Assembly (NCBI GenBank): GCA_036927565.1
Contig: JAYESD010000006.1
Span: forward strand, 106,985,353 to 107,049,352
Direction of reading: 5' to 3'
Source: Tuctoria greenei
Taxonomy: Eukaryota > Streptophyta > Magnoliopsida > Poales > Poaceae
Length of the DNA stretch: 64,000 nt
Position 1 is the first letter of the stretch, and every line of letters starts with the position of its first letter. Below the pieces are notes generated by a model. That model saw only the letters and a program-made list of their open reading frames with translations, was not told the DNA's origin and searched no databases. Below are positions 45,801-57,358 of the stretch, piece by piece. The position numbers and the translations under genes are program-made.

Positions 45801-46920
45801 GCCTGTGTTGATTAAGGCCCGTCCGTATGCGGCCCCGCTGGGCAAGCTTGAATTGTACCGGCAATATAATGGACATATGGAATCCAATAAACTGATGTAA
45901 CTTGATAACTGGGATGTTGAGACCCATTAACTCACCATCGATAGGGGTGGGTTGAGGACAGTAAGGTGTAAATCGGTCGGCGGACACATGAGGTGTTCCG
46001 TGCGGAGACCTTCTGTTTGCGGAGGTGAGACGGGCTCAGCATTTGAGTTTCTTGTGAAAGGTGGCCATATACGCCCAGTACTGAAGTGTTATGTAGGTAT
46101 GGGTGTGCTCGCTGACACTTCCGAACGACGTATGTGTCGTGTTGTCCGGGTATGTCCTGATTGCAATCACTGTCCCTCGCAGTAATAGAGTACCACTTGT
46201 TCACTGTGTCGTGACGTAGTAAATACTAAAGAAGTCAGGAAAGTCATATGATATTGAATTATAATTACTTTACAACTTTGTTTGGTTTAGAGATAGTATA
46301 ACTAAAGATTTCAATTTCCCCATACTTTAGCTGTAATGGCATTATGTGCTTTGGGCATGTCATATCATCGGTAAAGCATTTCTTGTTTGATTGTGGAGCC
46401 CATGATGTGCCGTGCTCAGAGAATGTCATTTGCTGCTTAAAACTTGAATATAAGGATCCACATGTAGGCGAGTTATTTATGCTATTCCATACCTATGTTT
46501 AGTGTCCCCGTGCATCTGTCTAGTGAGACGGTTAAGTCTTGCTGAGCCTTAAGCTCACGTTTGCAGTTAACGAGTTTTTGCAGGTTACCCCTTTGAGGAT
46601 GGGTTTGACGATGAGGCAACACCCCTTCCAGGGTGTACAGCCGAGTGGGAACCCTGCACGCCGCCATAAATTGAGTGTTGCTAGTGCAAAGTATCCCTGG
46701 CATGGAAAACTTTGCTTTTTGCATAGCTAGTGCTGAGAGCGTAGCTATGGTATGTATATATTTCTTTACATCCGCTAGTATTGTGAAAACTTCCGCTGTG
46801 TATTAAATAAAAGACTCGGTCTTGTACTTTATTCTGGTTCTATTCTTGTAAACTGTTGGGTGTCGCATCGCACGACACCACCCAATGAGATCCTCGGATG
46901 TGTGGATTCCGGTCCCCACA
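42897..46920 (+). mobile_element. Tekay 3' LTR
   Basis: 4,024 bp, nearly identical to 30975-34998. Differences seen by eye include single bases near 44117, 44424 and 45932 and one-base indels near 44624 and 46193. It is followed by the GTGGC duplication. Confidence 0.95.
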
Positions 46921-48365
46921 GTGGCTCAGCTTAGGGCGGCCCGTATGGAATGATACGGGACAGATGTCTTACTTTCATAAATATTATTGTCACTGCCTGA
47001 AATGATCGCCTGTGCGGGCTGTGCCGTATCGCACCATAATGAGTGTTTTGTAAATTGAGTCTTTTATGCAGGTACAATGACCGCGTGATCCTATTGTGCT
47101 TAGAAATCATTTTCAAGTGAACGTCAGTAAGCCCACTGTTCAGACGTATGCCAGAATACCAGCTTAGAATTTCAACTTTCGTGAGCCACGAAGTACTGAC
47201 ATGTATCCCATTGATGAATTAACCACTATTCTTTCACAAGGAACTGGTAAGATGTAAAAATACTTATATTAGCTATCGAGCTCTGATTCTGAACTAAGTT
47301 TTCAAAATTGGAGTAGGTTTTGAAGTCGCAGATTAAAAAACAGAGTGTTCTATTATTGCCAGAAAAGACCTGAATTTGTGAAACCATATCTCGCAGTAGA
47401 AACTTCCAGTGAAGGTGTATCTTACATGTATGAAAATTTTAGGAACTCATTTAATACTTATATGTTCAACTCCAGAGCTGAATTCCCCTCTAACCTATTC
47501 AAAATTTCAAAGTTCCAAAATCTGCCACACTGGACAGAAACTGGAACCCTCTCTGGACTCCTTACTGTTTTGACCATATCTCGCTCTAGAAAAATCGAAC
47601 AGGACCGTGCATGACATTTCCTTAATCCTTGTAATTGTATTACAATTTTTTAATATGTGGCTGTTGTAAATTGTTAAGTTTTATATCTGGAAATTGTGGC
47701 CTAAAATCAGCATAAACAAAGGAGGTGCCGTTAAAATTTTCAGAAAAAACTGTCAGGTTTAAAATGCCATATCTACTCAACCAGAAACGATCTTGAGGCA
47801 AATCAATACTTTTTGGAAATTTATTCAAGTGTACTTCAACTTTATAGTTCACCTCAAGATCTGGTTTTGCCATTTACTGGGTTAAATTTGTGTTTGAGTA
47901 CAAGCTGGTCAGGTTTCAACAGAAACTTCGTCGGCTTGACATAACTTGGTCTTGTTATGAATCTAGTCCTCAATTTCACTTTGAGAAGTGTTGTAACCGA
48001 CCAAGTGTCGATACTCAACCATTTACCATTGTAATTGAGGGTTTGACCCACTCAAACCTCTTTTCTTTTTATGACCATCTTTGTATCATATTAAAGATAA
48101 GAGAGCGTATTCGCACGACAACGCGCATAACGTCCCGTCACGACCAAAAATAATCAAAATGAACTTCAATCCATGGAGTTCATTATTTTGGAGCTCGCTA
48201 TTGTAACATTGGTACAGGGATGATTTATTTTGTATAAAGTCTATACTTTATCAATATATGTTACCGTTATGCAAGTTTTGTTATTAATACACACACTATT
48301 GTTTTTATCCTTAAGTGATCTTACAATATCACGTTTCATATTGGATTCATGGTTGTGACTGAAGA
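46921..48365 (+). mobile_element. Element Y 5' leader, second part (no ORF0)
   Basis: This continues element Y after the intact Tekay. It aligns with the intact leader around 35520-35780 and again just before gag (37990-38300). The part that holds ORF0 in the intact copy has no counterpart, and the leader here is over 1 kb shorter. The acceptor/donor-like TTTTATGCAG/GTACAA at 47071/47072 is retained. Confidence 0.7.
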
Positions 48366-50517
48366 ATGGTGCGCACCCGTAACACGTTAGAGTTTGGTGG
48401 ATCAAGCCAGGGATGTGATGAGTCCCAGCAACAGAGAACTCGGGATCAGCGACAGCCGACACCGCCACCTCCTCCTCTGCTTACATTGGCGGATGTGATT
48501 GCAGCAATGGTGGGTTCGTGCGACGAGCAGACCGAGCTGCTGGGAACCCTCGTGCAGAATACGTCCGGTCAGCGGGGGCATCCAGACGGAGGCAATCATC
48601 AGCCTCAACAAAGCACTTACTCGGATTTCTTGGCGACTCATGCACTGGTCTTCACATAGGACGATGAACCTCTTGAGGCGTACAACTGGCTCCACACAAC
48701 TGAAGAAAAGTTCAGGTTGCTCCAATGCACCGAACAGCAGAAGGCGCTTTTTGCGGCGCAAGAGATTCATGGCTCCGACGGCGCATGGTGGGTGAATTAC
48801 ATCGCCTCTCTGCCGGCTGGTCACGCCGTGACATGGACTGAATTCCGGAAGGCGTTCCACACCTATCACATACCTCTCGGGATTATGAAAAGAAAGCTTC
48901 AAGAATTTCTTGAACTCACTCAAGGCGGGAGGAGTGCTCACGAGTACTCCAAGGCTTTTAACCATTTGGTGCAGTATGCGCCGGATCATGTGAACATGGA
49001 GGAGAAGAAACGGGACTGTTTCTATCGAGGCTTGAATGCTAAAATGGAGGACAAGCTCACTTTGTTCAATCGTGGCATATTCAATGAATTTGTCAATGCG
49101 GCGAATGTAGAATAGGATGCGACACGCGAGCTGGTGACTAAGAAGAAGAGGAGTGCTCCGCAGGGCAGCAGTGGTGGAGCTCCACAAAAGCACCCGAATG
49201 GTGTATTGATCACCGTCAAGGCAAAGGTGGCAGCCACCGGCATGACCATCGATGTTCTGTGGCCGCCCGTTCAATGCACTGAGCTTTTGACCACCCCTGA
49301 CACATAAGCAGCATCAGCAGCAACAGAGGATGATACCTCGTGCACCCCCAGAGCAGCAGCGTGCACCGGGTTTCCGTCCGCCGGTGGGTTTCCGTCCGCC
49401 GGTCTATGGTGGTCCGACCCAATACATTTGCTACAACTGTGGACGTGTCAGACATCTTTCCCACAACTGTCCGTACTAGCAAACCAGCGGACAAGCATCA
49501 TATCAGAGTGCCAATCAACCCCACAACCAGACCAAGAAACCAAATCCCAAACCCGGCAACGTCCACCACATCGCCATTGAGGACGTACCGGAAGGCGAAC
49601 CCGTACTAGCGGGTACGCTCACTCCCATCGATCACCCCATTATCATGCTTTTTGATTCCGGGGCCACCCACAATTTCATCAGTAGTTCATATGTTGTGAA
49701 GCACCAACTACAAATATTTCCTACGAAATATCCATACGTGATTTGTTCACCGGGCGGAAAAATATCAGCTCATAGTATGATTCCTAAAGCACCACTGTGC
49801 ATGGGTGGAAAAATATATCCAACCACTCTCATTATCTTAGATGGCCAAAAGATCAACGTCATATTAGGTATGTCGTGGTTACATCACCACGGTGCTGTTT
49901 TGGACATCGTTCCTCGAATCGTTCATTTGAATTCTCCACTACACAGTCCACATACTCTCATTCTTCATCAACCCGTTCAAGAAATCGCAGCAGCGTACCA
50001 ATCTTAATCCATTAATTTGGAAGACATTCTGGTTGTCCGTGAATACCCCGATGTGTTTCCTGATGATCTACCGGGCATGCCGCATGAACGTGCCTTGGAG
50101 TTCAAAATTGAACTTGCGCCGGGAACCACACCGATCTCTCAAAGACCTTATCGAATGGCACCCAATGAGCAAGCTGAATTAAAGGAACATCTAGAGGACC
50201 TGCTGAACAAAGGTTTTATTCGCCCAAGCTCCTCACCTTGGCGCTGCTCTGTGCTGTTCTTTAAGAAGAAGGATAAAACGTTACGGTTATGTGTGGACTA
50301 TCGCCGGCTAAATGTTGTGACTATCATGAACAAGTATTCACTACCTCGCATCAACATTCTTTATGATCAATTAGTGGGTGCTAAGGTATTTTCCAAGATG
50401 GATCTTCAGTCCGGATATCATCAAATCAAAATTCGGACGGAAGATGTACCGAAGATGACATTCTCAACACAATATGGACTATATGGATATCTCGTTATGT
50501 CATTTGGTCCCACCAAC
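48366..50517 (+). pseudogene. Element Y gag, protease and first half of RT, broken
   Basis: The gene starts at ATG 48366 (MVRTRNTLEFGG), a clear relative of the intact Tekay gag. Gag is one frame to about 49275 with TAG at 48657-48659 and 49113-49115. A frameshift precedes the zinc knuckle (CYNCGRVRHLSHNC, about 49430-49470). Protease (FDSGATHNFIS, about 49648-49685) and RT (LCVDYRRLN, FSKMDLQSGYHQIKI) follow in another frame with TAA at 50005-50007. RT is cut at 50517-50522 by Tat-B and resumes at 63433. The gene cannot work, but at 49314-49317 it keeps the CAG codon that is TAG in the intact copy. Confidence 0.88.
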
Positions 50518-50522
50518 GCTAC

Positions 50523-51359
50523 TGTCGGTACCCTAAAAACCATACACCCCCTGAGGTTACAAAAATCTCAAGGGAAGGACATCTACTCAAATTGAAGACC
50601 CTCGGAGGCCCACTTGTCAGACATAACCGGACCTGCTTCTCCAACATGGTTAACCCCTAGGTTGCCACGTGTACTGCCAGACCGGAGCTACTACCCACAA
50701 GGGTGAAGCTCCGGGCTAGGTACCGAAACGGCACCTCCGGACTTAACCCCTGACCGAGAGAAGCTCCGGACCTGACACGTGCCAGGCCACCCCGGAGCTT
50801 CCCGCTTCCCACAAGCAAGCTCCGGAGCTGCCACGTGTCCAAACGTCGGAGCTGGCCGCCTCAAACCTCCGGAAGACATTGTAACGACCCCGGATCTTCA
50901 AAGGATAGCCGCGGACTTCAAGACCTGATTAATTGTCATTAATTCCATGTTAATGACACTTAATCGGATAATCTTAACACCTGTAACGGCACTGTCGGGG
51001 CCCGTTACAGGGTTATTAACAACAATTAATCGTGTATCAATACTAGTAACCGCCGGGGCCACATGTCGGGCCAGGCTAACTTGTAACGGTTTGTCCTTGT
51101 ACTATAAAAGGACAGACCGACGATACACAAAAAAAAAAGTTCAGAGGCTCTCAACGCTCTCAGGCACACAAGCTAATACAACACACACACACCCGTGGAG
51201 TAGGGTATTACGCTCAGACGGCCCGAACCACGTAAACCACTGTGTCTCTAGTGTCCAATCGTGATTCACCTTCTTGAGTCTCCGCGCGCCCACACCGAAC
51301 TACAAACTCCTTCAACACTTTTGTAGTGTCAGGAGATCTGCCGACTCCAACAGTCGACA
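50523..51359 (+). mobile_element. Tat-B 5' LTR
   Basis: TGTCGGTACCC to AGTCGACA, 837 bp, paired with 62592-63427. It contains several CCGGAGCT/AGCTCCGG strings (50690-50860). Confidence 0.95.
51087..51119 (+). promoter_or_regulatory. TATA box inside an inverted repeat (Tat-B 5' LTR)
   Basis: TATAAAAG at 51103-51110 lies between arms CGGTTTGTCCTT and AAGGACAGACCG, which pair at 11 of 12 positions. Arm sequences differ from Tat-A but the fold is the same. The 3' LTR copy has TATAAAAG at 63172-63179. Confidence 0.75.
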
Positions 51360-51360
51360 G

Positions 51361-51379
51361 TTGGCGCGCCAGGTAGGGG
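51361..51379 (+). promoter_or_regulatory. Tat-B primer-binding site
   Basis: TTGGCGCGCCAGGTAGGGG starts two bases after the LTR end. I could not assign the tRNA. Confidence 0.65.
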
Positions 51380-51397
51380 CGCCTGAGATTTTCAAGA

Positions 51398-53815
51398 ATG
51401 GTGAATTCTGCGGCTGGATCATCCAACGGGCAACCTGCTGTTCAGGCTGTCGGGGGCAATCCCTCCAACATGCAGCCACCAGCAGGAGCCTCAGCACCAG
51501 CAGGAGTCACACTCCCACCACCACCATCTTCTCCGGCAAGACGTGCCGGGCAACATGATGGTGCGCCGGCATCACATACTGCGCCGGCAAGTCGAGACAA
51601 CCCGGAACACGCGCTCCATGCAGCGCGTGCTCTTCTCCAGCGACCACCACCTCCGGATGCATCTCAAGATGCTCTGGAGCAATGGAGGGCTGATGTTGAG
51701 CATTTGATCGCAGCAGCGGCCGAACGACTCAACAACCAGGCTCCTCCTCCTTCAGGGTGAGCCCCGTCACAGCGACGGACGTTGTCTGGAAGACTTGGTC
51801 CACATGTCTCCAACAACCGAAGACGAGCTGCGTTACAGCAAGTGACGTCGTTGCCCTCTGGGGCACGACGCACCCATACGGCATCTCGGCTTTCGACACA
51901 CGACCTCCGGGCGGAGCTTGATCGCCGATACCGCCAACAGGATGGCCGTGTCCATATCGAGCGAGCTCGAGAAAGACGGGATGCTCAAGACCTTTCTACT
52001 CTGGAAGGAGTAGGAGGAGGCTGTTCTGCCCTAGCCATGCACCTGCGCATGGTTAGATGGCCACAGAAGTTCCGGCAACACTTGCCGAAAAAATTCGACG
52101 GGACTGTCAACCCCGTAGAATTTCTGCAGATATACTCCACTGCAATCTTAGCAGCTGGAGGAAACGAGGCCGTAATGGCCAACTACTTTCCAGTGGCCTT
52201 AACTGGGACCGCCAGGTCCTGGTTTATGAGCCTTCCACCCAACTCTATTGACAGTTGGGAGGAGCTGTGCCGTCAGTTCACTGCCAACTTCGGGAGTTCA
52301 TACACCCGACCGGGCACCGAACTGGACCTTTTTGCGGTCGTGCAAAAAGGGGGAGAATCTTTGCGGTCATTCATCCAGAGGTTCTCTCAGGTACGTAACA
52401 CAATCCGTTCTATCTCAAGCGCTTCTGTCATTGTGGCATTCAGACAGGGTGTACGAGACAAGAAGATGTTGGAGAAGCTGGCGATCAAAGAGATCACCAG
52501 CGTCACGGAGCTCTTCAGCTTGGCAGACAAATGCGCCAGAGCTGCGGAGGGCCGTGAAATGCACTCCAAACCAGCCTTGGAGGATCACAAAAAATCCTCC
52601 AAAGAAGAAGCCGCTACCTCCGGGAGTGGCAAGAAGAAAAAGAAGACAACCGGCAAGAAGAAGCTGTCGGCCGGCACATCCAACGTTGCAGCCACTGCAA
52701 CTCCTGGTGGTCGGGGGCCACGCCCCGAGAAGCGACCTCGACCGTCTTCCGAAGACGGTGGCAAATCCAAAATGTGGTGCCCCATTCACAAAACGGGCAG
52801 CCACAAGCTGGAAGACTGCTGGGAGGTCCAAAACCTTGCCGAGCGCTACAACAAGCGCCGGGAAGGGTCTCCTTTCCGACAAAGGGAGGGGAAACAGAAG
52901 GTTGACGAAGCTCCGGCTGAAGAGGAGTTAGGGTTTCAGGACCCCAAAAAGGTCCTGAAAGCCGTCTACACCTCCGTCGACGATGATTCCGACGTCTCCG
53001 ACAACGAGCGGCGGAAAACCATGAACACCATTTTTGCTGGATCATGGGACATCACTTCTCGTCGTGTCATCAAGACTATGCGACGGGATATGGCTGCTGT
53101 AGCTCCTACAGCTAGACCGGAGCCACATCGAAAGTGGATGGACACCCCCATCACTTTTGATGCTTCGGACTGTCCTCAAAGCATGGTCGGAGCTGGCCAA
53201 TTACCCTTGATGGTATCTCCCACCATCAACAACATCCAGCTCCATCATGTTATGGTGGATGGAGGTTCGGGGCTGAACCTTATAAGCTTTGAAGCTTTTA
53301 CCAAACTTCAGCTTCGACCTTCGGATCTTCAGCCCTCTCGACCATTCTCCGGAGTAGGTCCGGGGGCCATTACCCCACTCGGAGCTATAATTCTCCCCGT
53401 TACCTTCGGGACACGGGAGAAGTACCGCACCGAGAAGTTGGTCTTCGACGTCGCTCAGATCAACTTACCATTCAACGCCATCTTGGGTAGACCTGCCCTA
53501 TACAAATTTATGGCAGCTGCTCATTATGGATACTTGGTGTTGAAGATGCCAACACCAGTAGGCGTTCTCCGGATCCGTGGAGATCGCACCACCGGAGTAA
53601 CTGCTCTGGAGGAGCTCCATGCACTCACCACTGCGCAAGAGGAGGACTCCAGACAGGGGCAAGCTTCAAAACCTTCGAGCATTCAACAACGAGGCTCAAC
53701 CTCTGCTCCCCGTGTGCAGCCAAGCGGCGACACCGACATCCCCGTCAAAGTCGTCCAAATTGGTTCCGATGTCACTCAAACCACCCGCATATCGGGTGGG
53801 TTGAATGACAAATAG
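51398..53815 (+). pseudogene. Tat-B gag and protease, two in-frame stops
   Basis: The frame starts at ATG 51398 (MVNSAAGSSNG) and is interrupted by TGA at 51758-51760, then open to TAG at 53813-53815. The retrotransposon gag domain spans about 52030-52560 (FDGTVNPVEFLQIY, SWEELCRQFTANF). A Lys/Ser-rich basic stretch follows, then a zinc-knuckle-like CPIHKTGSHKLEDC (about 52780-52820). The aspartic protease motif VDGGSG has its Asp at 53258-53260, and INLPFNAILGRP lies near 53460. The final TAG is also present in Tat-A in identical surroundings, so it may be a real gag-pro terminator rather than decay. The TGA at 51758 probably is decay. Confidence 0.88.
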
Positions 53816-55951
53816 GAACTCGCGCTCATCACTTTCCTCCGGGCTAACGTTGACGTATTTGCTTGGCAACCGTCACAAATGCCTGGGATCCCCAGGGAAG
53901 TGATTGAGCACAATCTGAAGATTTACCCCGACACTCGGCCTGTGCATCAGAAACCTCGGAAGCAATCTGTAGAGCGACAAAACTTCATCCGACAAGAAGT
54001 GAAGAAGTTGCTCGAAGCCGGATTTATCCGAGAAGTCTACCATCCAAAATGGCTGGCAAACCCAGTCGTTGTGCCCAAGGCCGGCGGGAAACTTCGGATG
54101 TGCATCGACTACACCACACTGAATAAGGCATGTCCAAAAGATCCATTCCCACTACCTAGAATAGATCAGATAGTGGATTCCACCTCCGGGTGCGAGTTAC
54201 TGTGTTTTCTAGACGCATATTCTGGATATCATCAAATCAGGATGTCTAGGGAGGATGAAGAGCATACTTCATTCATCACAGTGGATGGATTGTATTGTTA
54301 CACAGCCATGCCGTTTGGTCTCAAGAATGCAGCTTCAACTTTTGTACGAGCTATGTACAAAACTTTCGAAGAACTCATCAGGGACATAGTGGAAGTGTAC
54401 GTCGATGACATCGTGGTCAAAGTCAAAAACAAGGAGTCCCTCTTGGACACCTTGCAGGCTGTCTTCGACAAGCTGCGGGCCACCCGCACGAAGCTAAACC
54501 CAGACAAGTGAGTCTTCGGGGTTAGTTCCGGAAAGCTTCTTGGTTTCCTGGTAAGTCACCGGGGCATAGAAGCTAATCCGGCGAAGATAAAAGCCATTGA
54601 AGACATGCGGCCACCAACCCGCATCAAAGACGTCCAAAAATTAACTGGATGTCTAGCAGCCCTCAGCCGGTTCATTTCAAGACTGGCGGAAAGAGCACTT
54701 CCCTTCTTCAAGTTACTGAGGAAGGCCGGACCATTCCAATGGTCTGAAGAAGCAGAGAAGGCATTCCAGGAGCTGAAACAGTTCCTCACCACCCTACCAA
54801 TCTTGGTAGCTCCGAACCCTGGTGAGCCTTTATTGCTTTACATTTCAGCTACTGACGAAGTCGTCAGTATGGTTCTGGTTGCGGAGAGACCGGAACTACC
54901 CAATACTCAGGGATCCAGGCCCCTTCGGGAGGGTCCGGAGGTTCCTGAAAACGGGTCTGGGTCCCAGCTCCCAGACTCAAACCTACAAGAAGCCACTTCA
55001 AAGAACCCGGACCCCTCTAAAAGGGTCCAGGTCATTTCTGAAGAAGCTCCGGGTTCCTCCACCCAGAACCCGGAGGTCCCCGAAGAGAGTCTGGACTCCT
55101 CCGAGAGGGTCCAGATCAATGAAGAGGAAGCTCCGGACCCCTCCGGGAGGGTCCATACCATTCAACGCCCGGTATACTTCATCAGTGAAGTATTACATGA
55201 TGCCAAGACTCGATATCTAGAGGTGCATAAACTGCTTTATGCAGTTCTTATTGCCTCAAGGAAGCTTCGACACTATTTCCAAGCTCACAAAGTTTCGGTG
55301 GTGACCTCATATCCACTTCGAGCGATCCTGCATAATCCCAATTCAACTGGGAATATTGCAAAGTGGGCAGCAGAATTGGCAGAATTCGATCTTGAATTCA
55401 TTCCGAGGCAAGCAATCAAGAGTCAAGCGTTGGCAGATTTCGTGGCAGAATGGACTCCCTCTCCATTAAACCCTGGGGGCCCCAGCGAGCAGAAGACGGA
55501 ACCTCAAGTTCCAACCTTCACTAAGCCTCACTGGACCCTTTACTTCGACGGCTCCATGCAGAAGCAGGGAGCCGGAGCTGGAATCCTTCTCCTTGCACCA
55601 ACTGGGGAGAAGGTGAAATACATGGTACACCTTGACTTCAAGGCAACCAACAACATGGCGGAGTATGAAGCACTCATCTATGGATTAAAGGTGGCACTAT
55701 CATACGGTGTCAAGCAATTGCTGGTCCAAGGAGATTCACAACTCGTCATCAAGCAGGTGAAGGGTGAATGCTCCTGCAATAATCTCCAGCTGGCTGCTTA
55801 CCTCCTTGAAGTCCAGAGGCTTCAGAAGGACTTCGAAGTCCTAGACCTTCACCATGTTCAGCATGCTCACAACGCTGAAGCTGACGAACTCTCGACCAAG
55901 GCGTCAACTGGAGCTCCGGCTCCTGACGGAACCTTTGTCCGGAGGTTGTAA
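53816..55951 (+). pseudogene. Tat-B reverse transcriptase and dual RNase H
   Basis: This continues in frame from the amber codon (ELALITFLRANVDVFAW). The RT has CIDYTTLNKACPKD, CFLDAYSGYHQI and YVDD (54398-54409). TGA at 54509-54511 replaces the Cys codon that Tat-A keeps (TGT). A gypsy-type RNase H half (LLLYISATDEVVSMVL) is split from its second half (VYFISEVLHDAKTRYLEVHK) by a linker of about 100 residues with repeated PDPSGRV-like units (54880-55160). The second, archaeal-like RNase H lies at about 55535-55890: FDGS with Asp at 55547, NNMAEYEALIYGL, QGDSQLVIKQV, HNAEADELS. TAA at 55949-55951 ends the frame. Confidence 0.88.
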
Positions 55952-57358
55952 AAACCCACAGTTCAGCCTGCCGAACTGAACGAAGGGGACGAGATCAGCA
56001 TCCCGAAGCTGACGATCCCAATGGCCCTGTTACCATGGCAGCCATCAAGGGTCGTAGGTGCTGCCGGAAGCTCCGAGCAACCCAACACGCAAGACTCAAA
56101 TGCTCAAGTCAGTTCCGATGCATGGATCTCGGAGATCCAGAGCTACTTGAAAGACAACATCCTTCCTGACGATGATGTATCCGCTGACCGGGTAGTCAGA
56201 TTGGCTAAAAGATACACGTTGGTAGAAGGGGATCTCTACCGGCGCGGTGCCAACGGCATCCTAATGCGGTGCATCACAAGGGAAGAAGGCTGCGAGCTCC
56301 TCGCAGAAATCCATGGAGGCGAGTGTGGGAACCACGCATCTTCCCGCACGCTGGTCGGAAAAGCCTTTCGGCATGGCTTCTACTGGCCTACAGCGCTCCA
56401 GGATGCCACTGAGCTGGTGAAGAAATGCAAAGCATGCCAATTTCATGCAAAGCAAATTCATACACCTGCCCAGTCCTTACAAATGATACCTCCCACATGG
56501 CCTTTCGCTGTGTGGGGGATGGACATCTTGGGACCCTTCCCATGAGCCGTCAGAGGTTACAAGTTCCTGTACGTCGCCATCGACAAGTTCACCAAGTGGC
56601 CGGAAGCTACTCCCGTTGTGACGATCAACAAACAATCTGCAATCAATTTTCTACAATCCATCGTGAGCAGATTCGGAGTCCCAAATAAGATCATCACTGA
56701 TAATGGGACTCAATTCACAAGCTCCGCATTTCAAGGATATTGCGAAGACCTCGGCATACAAGTTTGCTACGCTTCCGTAGCTCATCCTGCCAGCAATGGA
56801 CAAGCCGAGAGAGCAAACGCAGAGATCCTTAAAGGACTCAAAACACGCACTTATGAGCGCTTGAAAAAGCACGGAGCCAATTGGATCGAAGAGCTTCCGC
56901 CCACTTTATGGGCCAACAGGACTTCTCCAAGTCGGGCAACCGGAGAAACACCCTTCTTTCTGGTGTACGGAGCCGAAGCGATCCTTCCTCCGGAAATCAC
57001 CTTGGGTTCCCTCCGAGTCCGGACCTTCGACGAAGCCGCGCAGGACCAGCTCCGGCGTGAAGACCTAGACCTCCTCGAGGAGGGAAGGTGCCAAGCAGCT
57101 GTTCGGAATGCCCGATACCGCCAAGCTCTATGGCGCTATCACCAGCGGCATGTAAACAACCGACAGCTCGAGGAAGGCGATCTGGTGCTACGGAGAATAC
57201 TATCTAGAGAAGGGCAAAACAAACTCTCCCCCGGCTGGGAAGGGCCCTTTCGAGTGATCAAAGTATCCCGTCCCGGAAGCGTTCGCTTGGCTACCGAGGA
57301 TGGGACACCTCTCCCAAATCCTTGGAACATCGAGCACCTCCATAAGTTCTACGCTTAA
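55952..57358 (+). pseudogene. Tat-B integrase, one in-frame stop
   Basis: This continues in the same frame. The zinc region has HGGECGNHASSRTL and CKACQFHAKQIH. The catalytic core has Asp at 56522-56524 (WGMDILGPFP), Asp at 56699-56701 (ITDNGTQF) and Glu at 56807-56809 (GQAERANAE), the last two 35 residues apart as expected. TGA at 56543-56545 lies just after the first Asp. The C-terminal part ends NIEHLHKFYA at TAA 57356-57358. I see no chromodomain, as expected for the Tat lineage. Confidence 0.88.

Larger units (their letters stand above)
30975..46920 (+). mobile_element. Nearly intact Tekay/Del-clade chromovirus
   Basis: This 15.9-kb Ty3-gypsy element has 4,024-bp LTRs, a Met-tRNA primer site, a leader with an extra frame (ORF0), gag-pol with a C-terminal chromodomain, and a polypurine tract. 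It is flanked by GTGGC at 30970-30974 and 46921-46925. By eye the LTRs differ at only about nine places, so the insertion is very recent. Long LTRs, the chromodomain and an ORF before gag resemble rice RIRE3/RIRE8-type elements as I remember them. The only obvious defect is one in-frame amber codon in gag. Confidence 0.95.

Noticed and set aside
51087..51119. Rho-independent terminator or riboswitch-like hairpin
   Set aside because: The hairpin encloses a plant TATA box in an LTR, and bacterial terminators do not apply.
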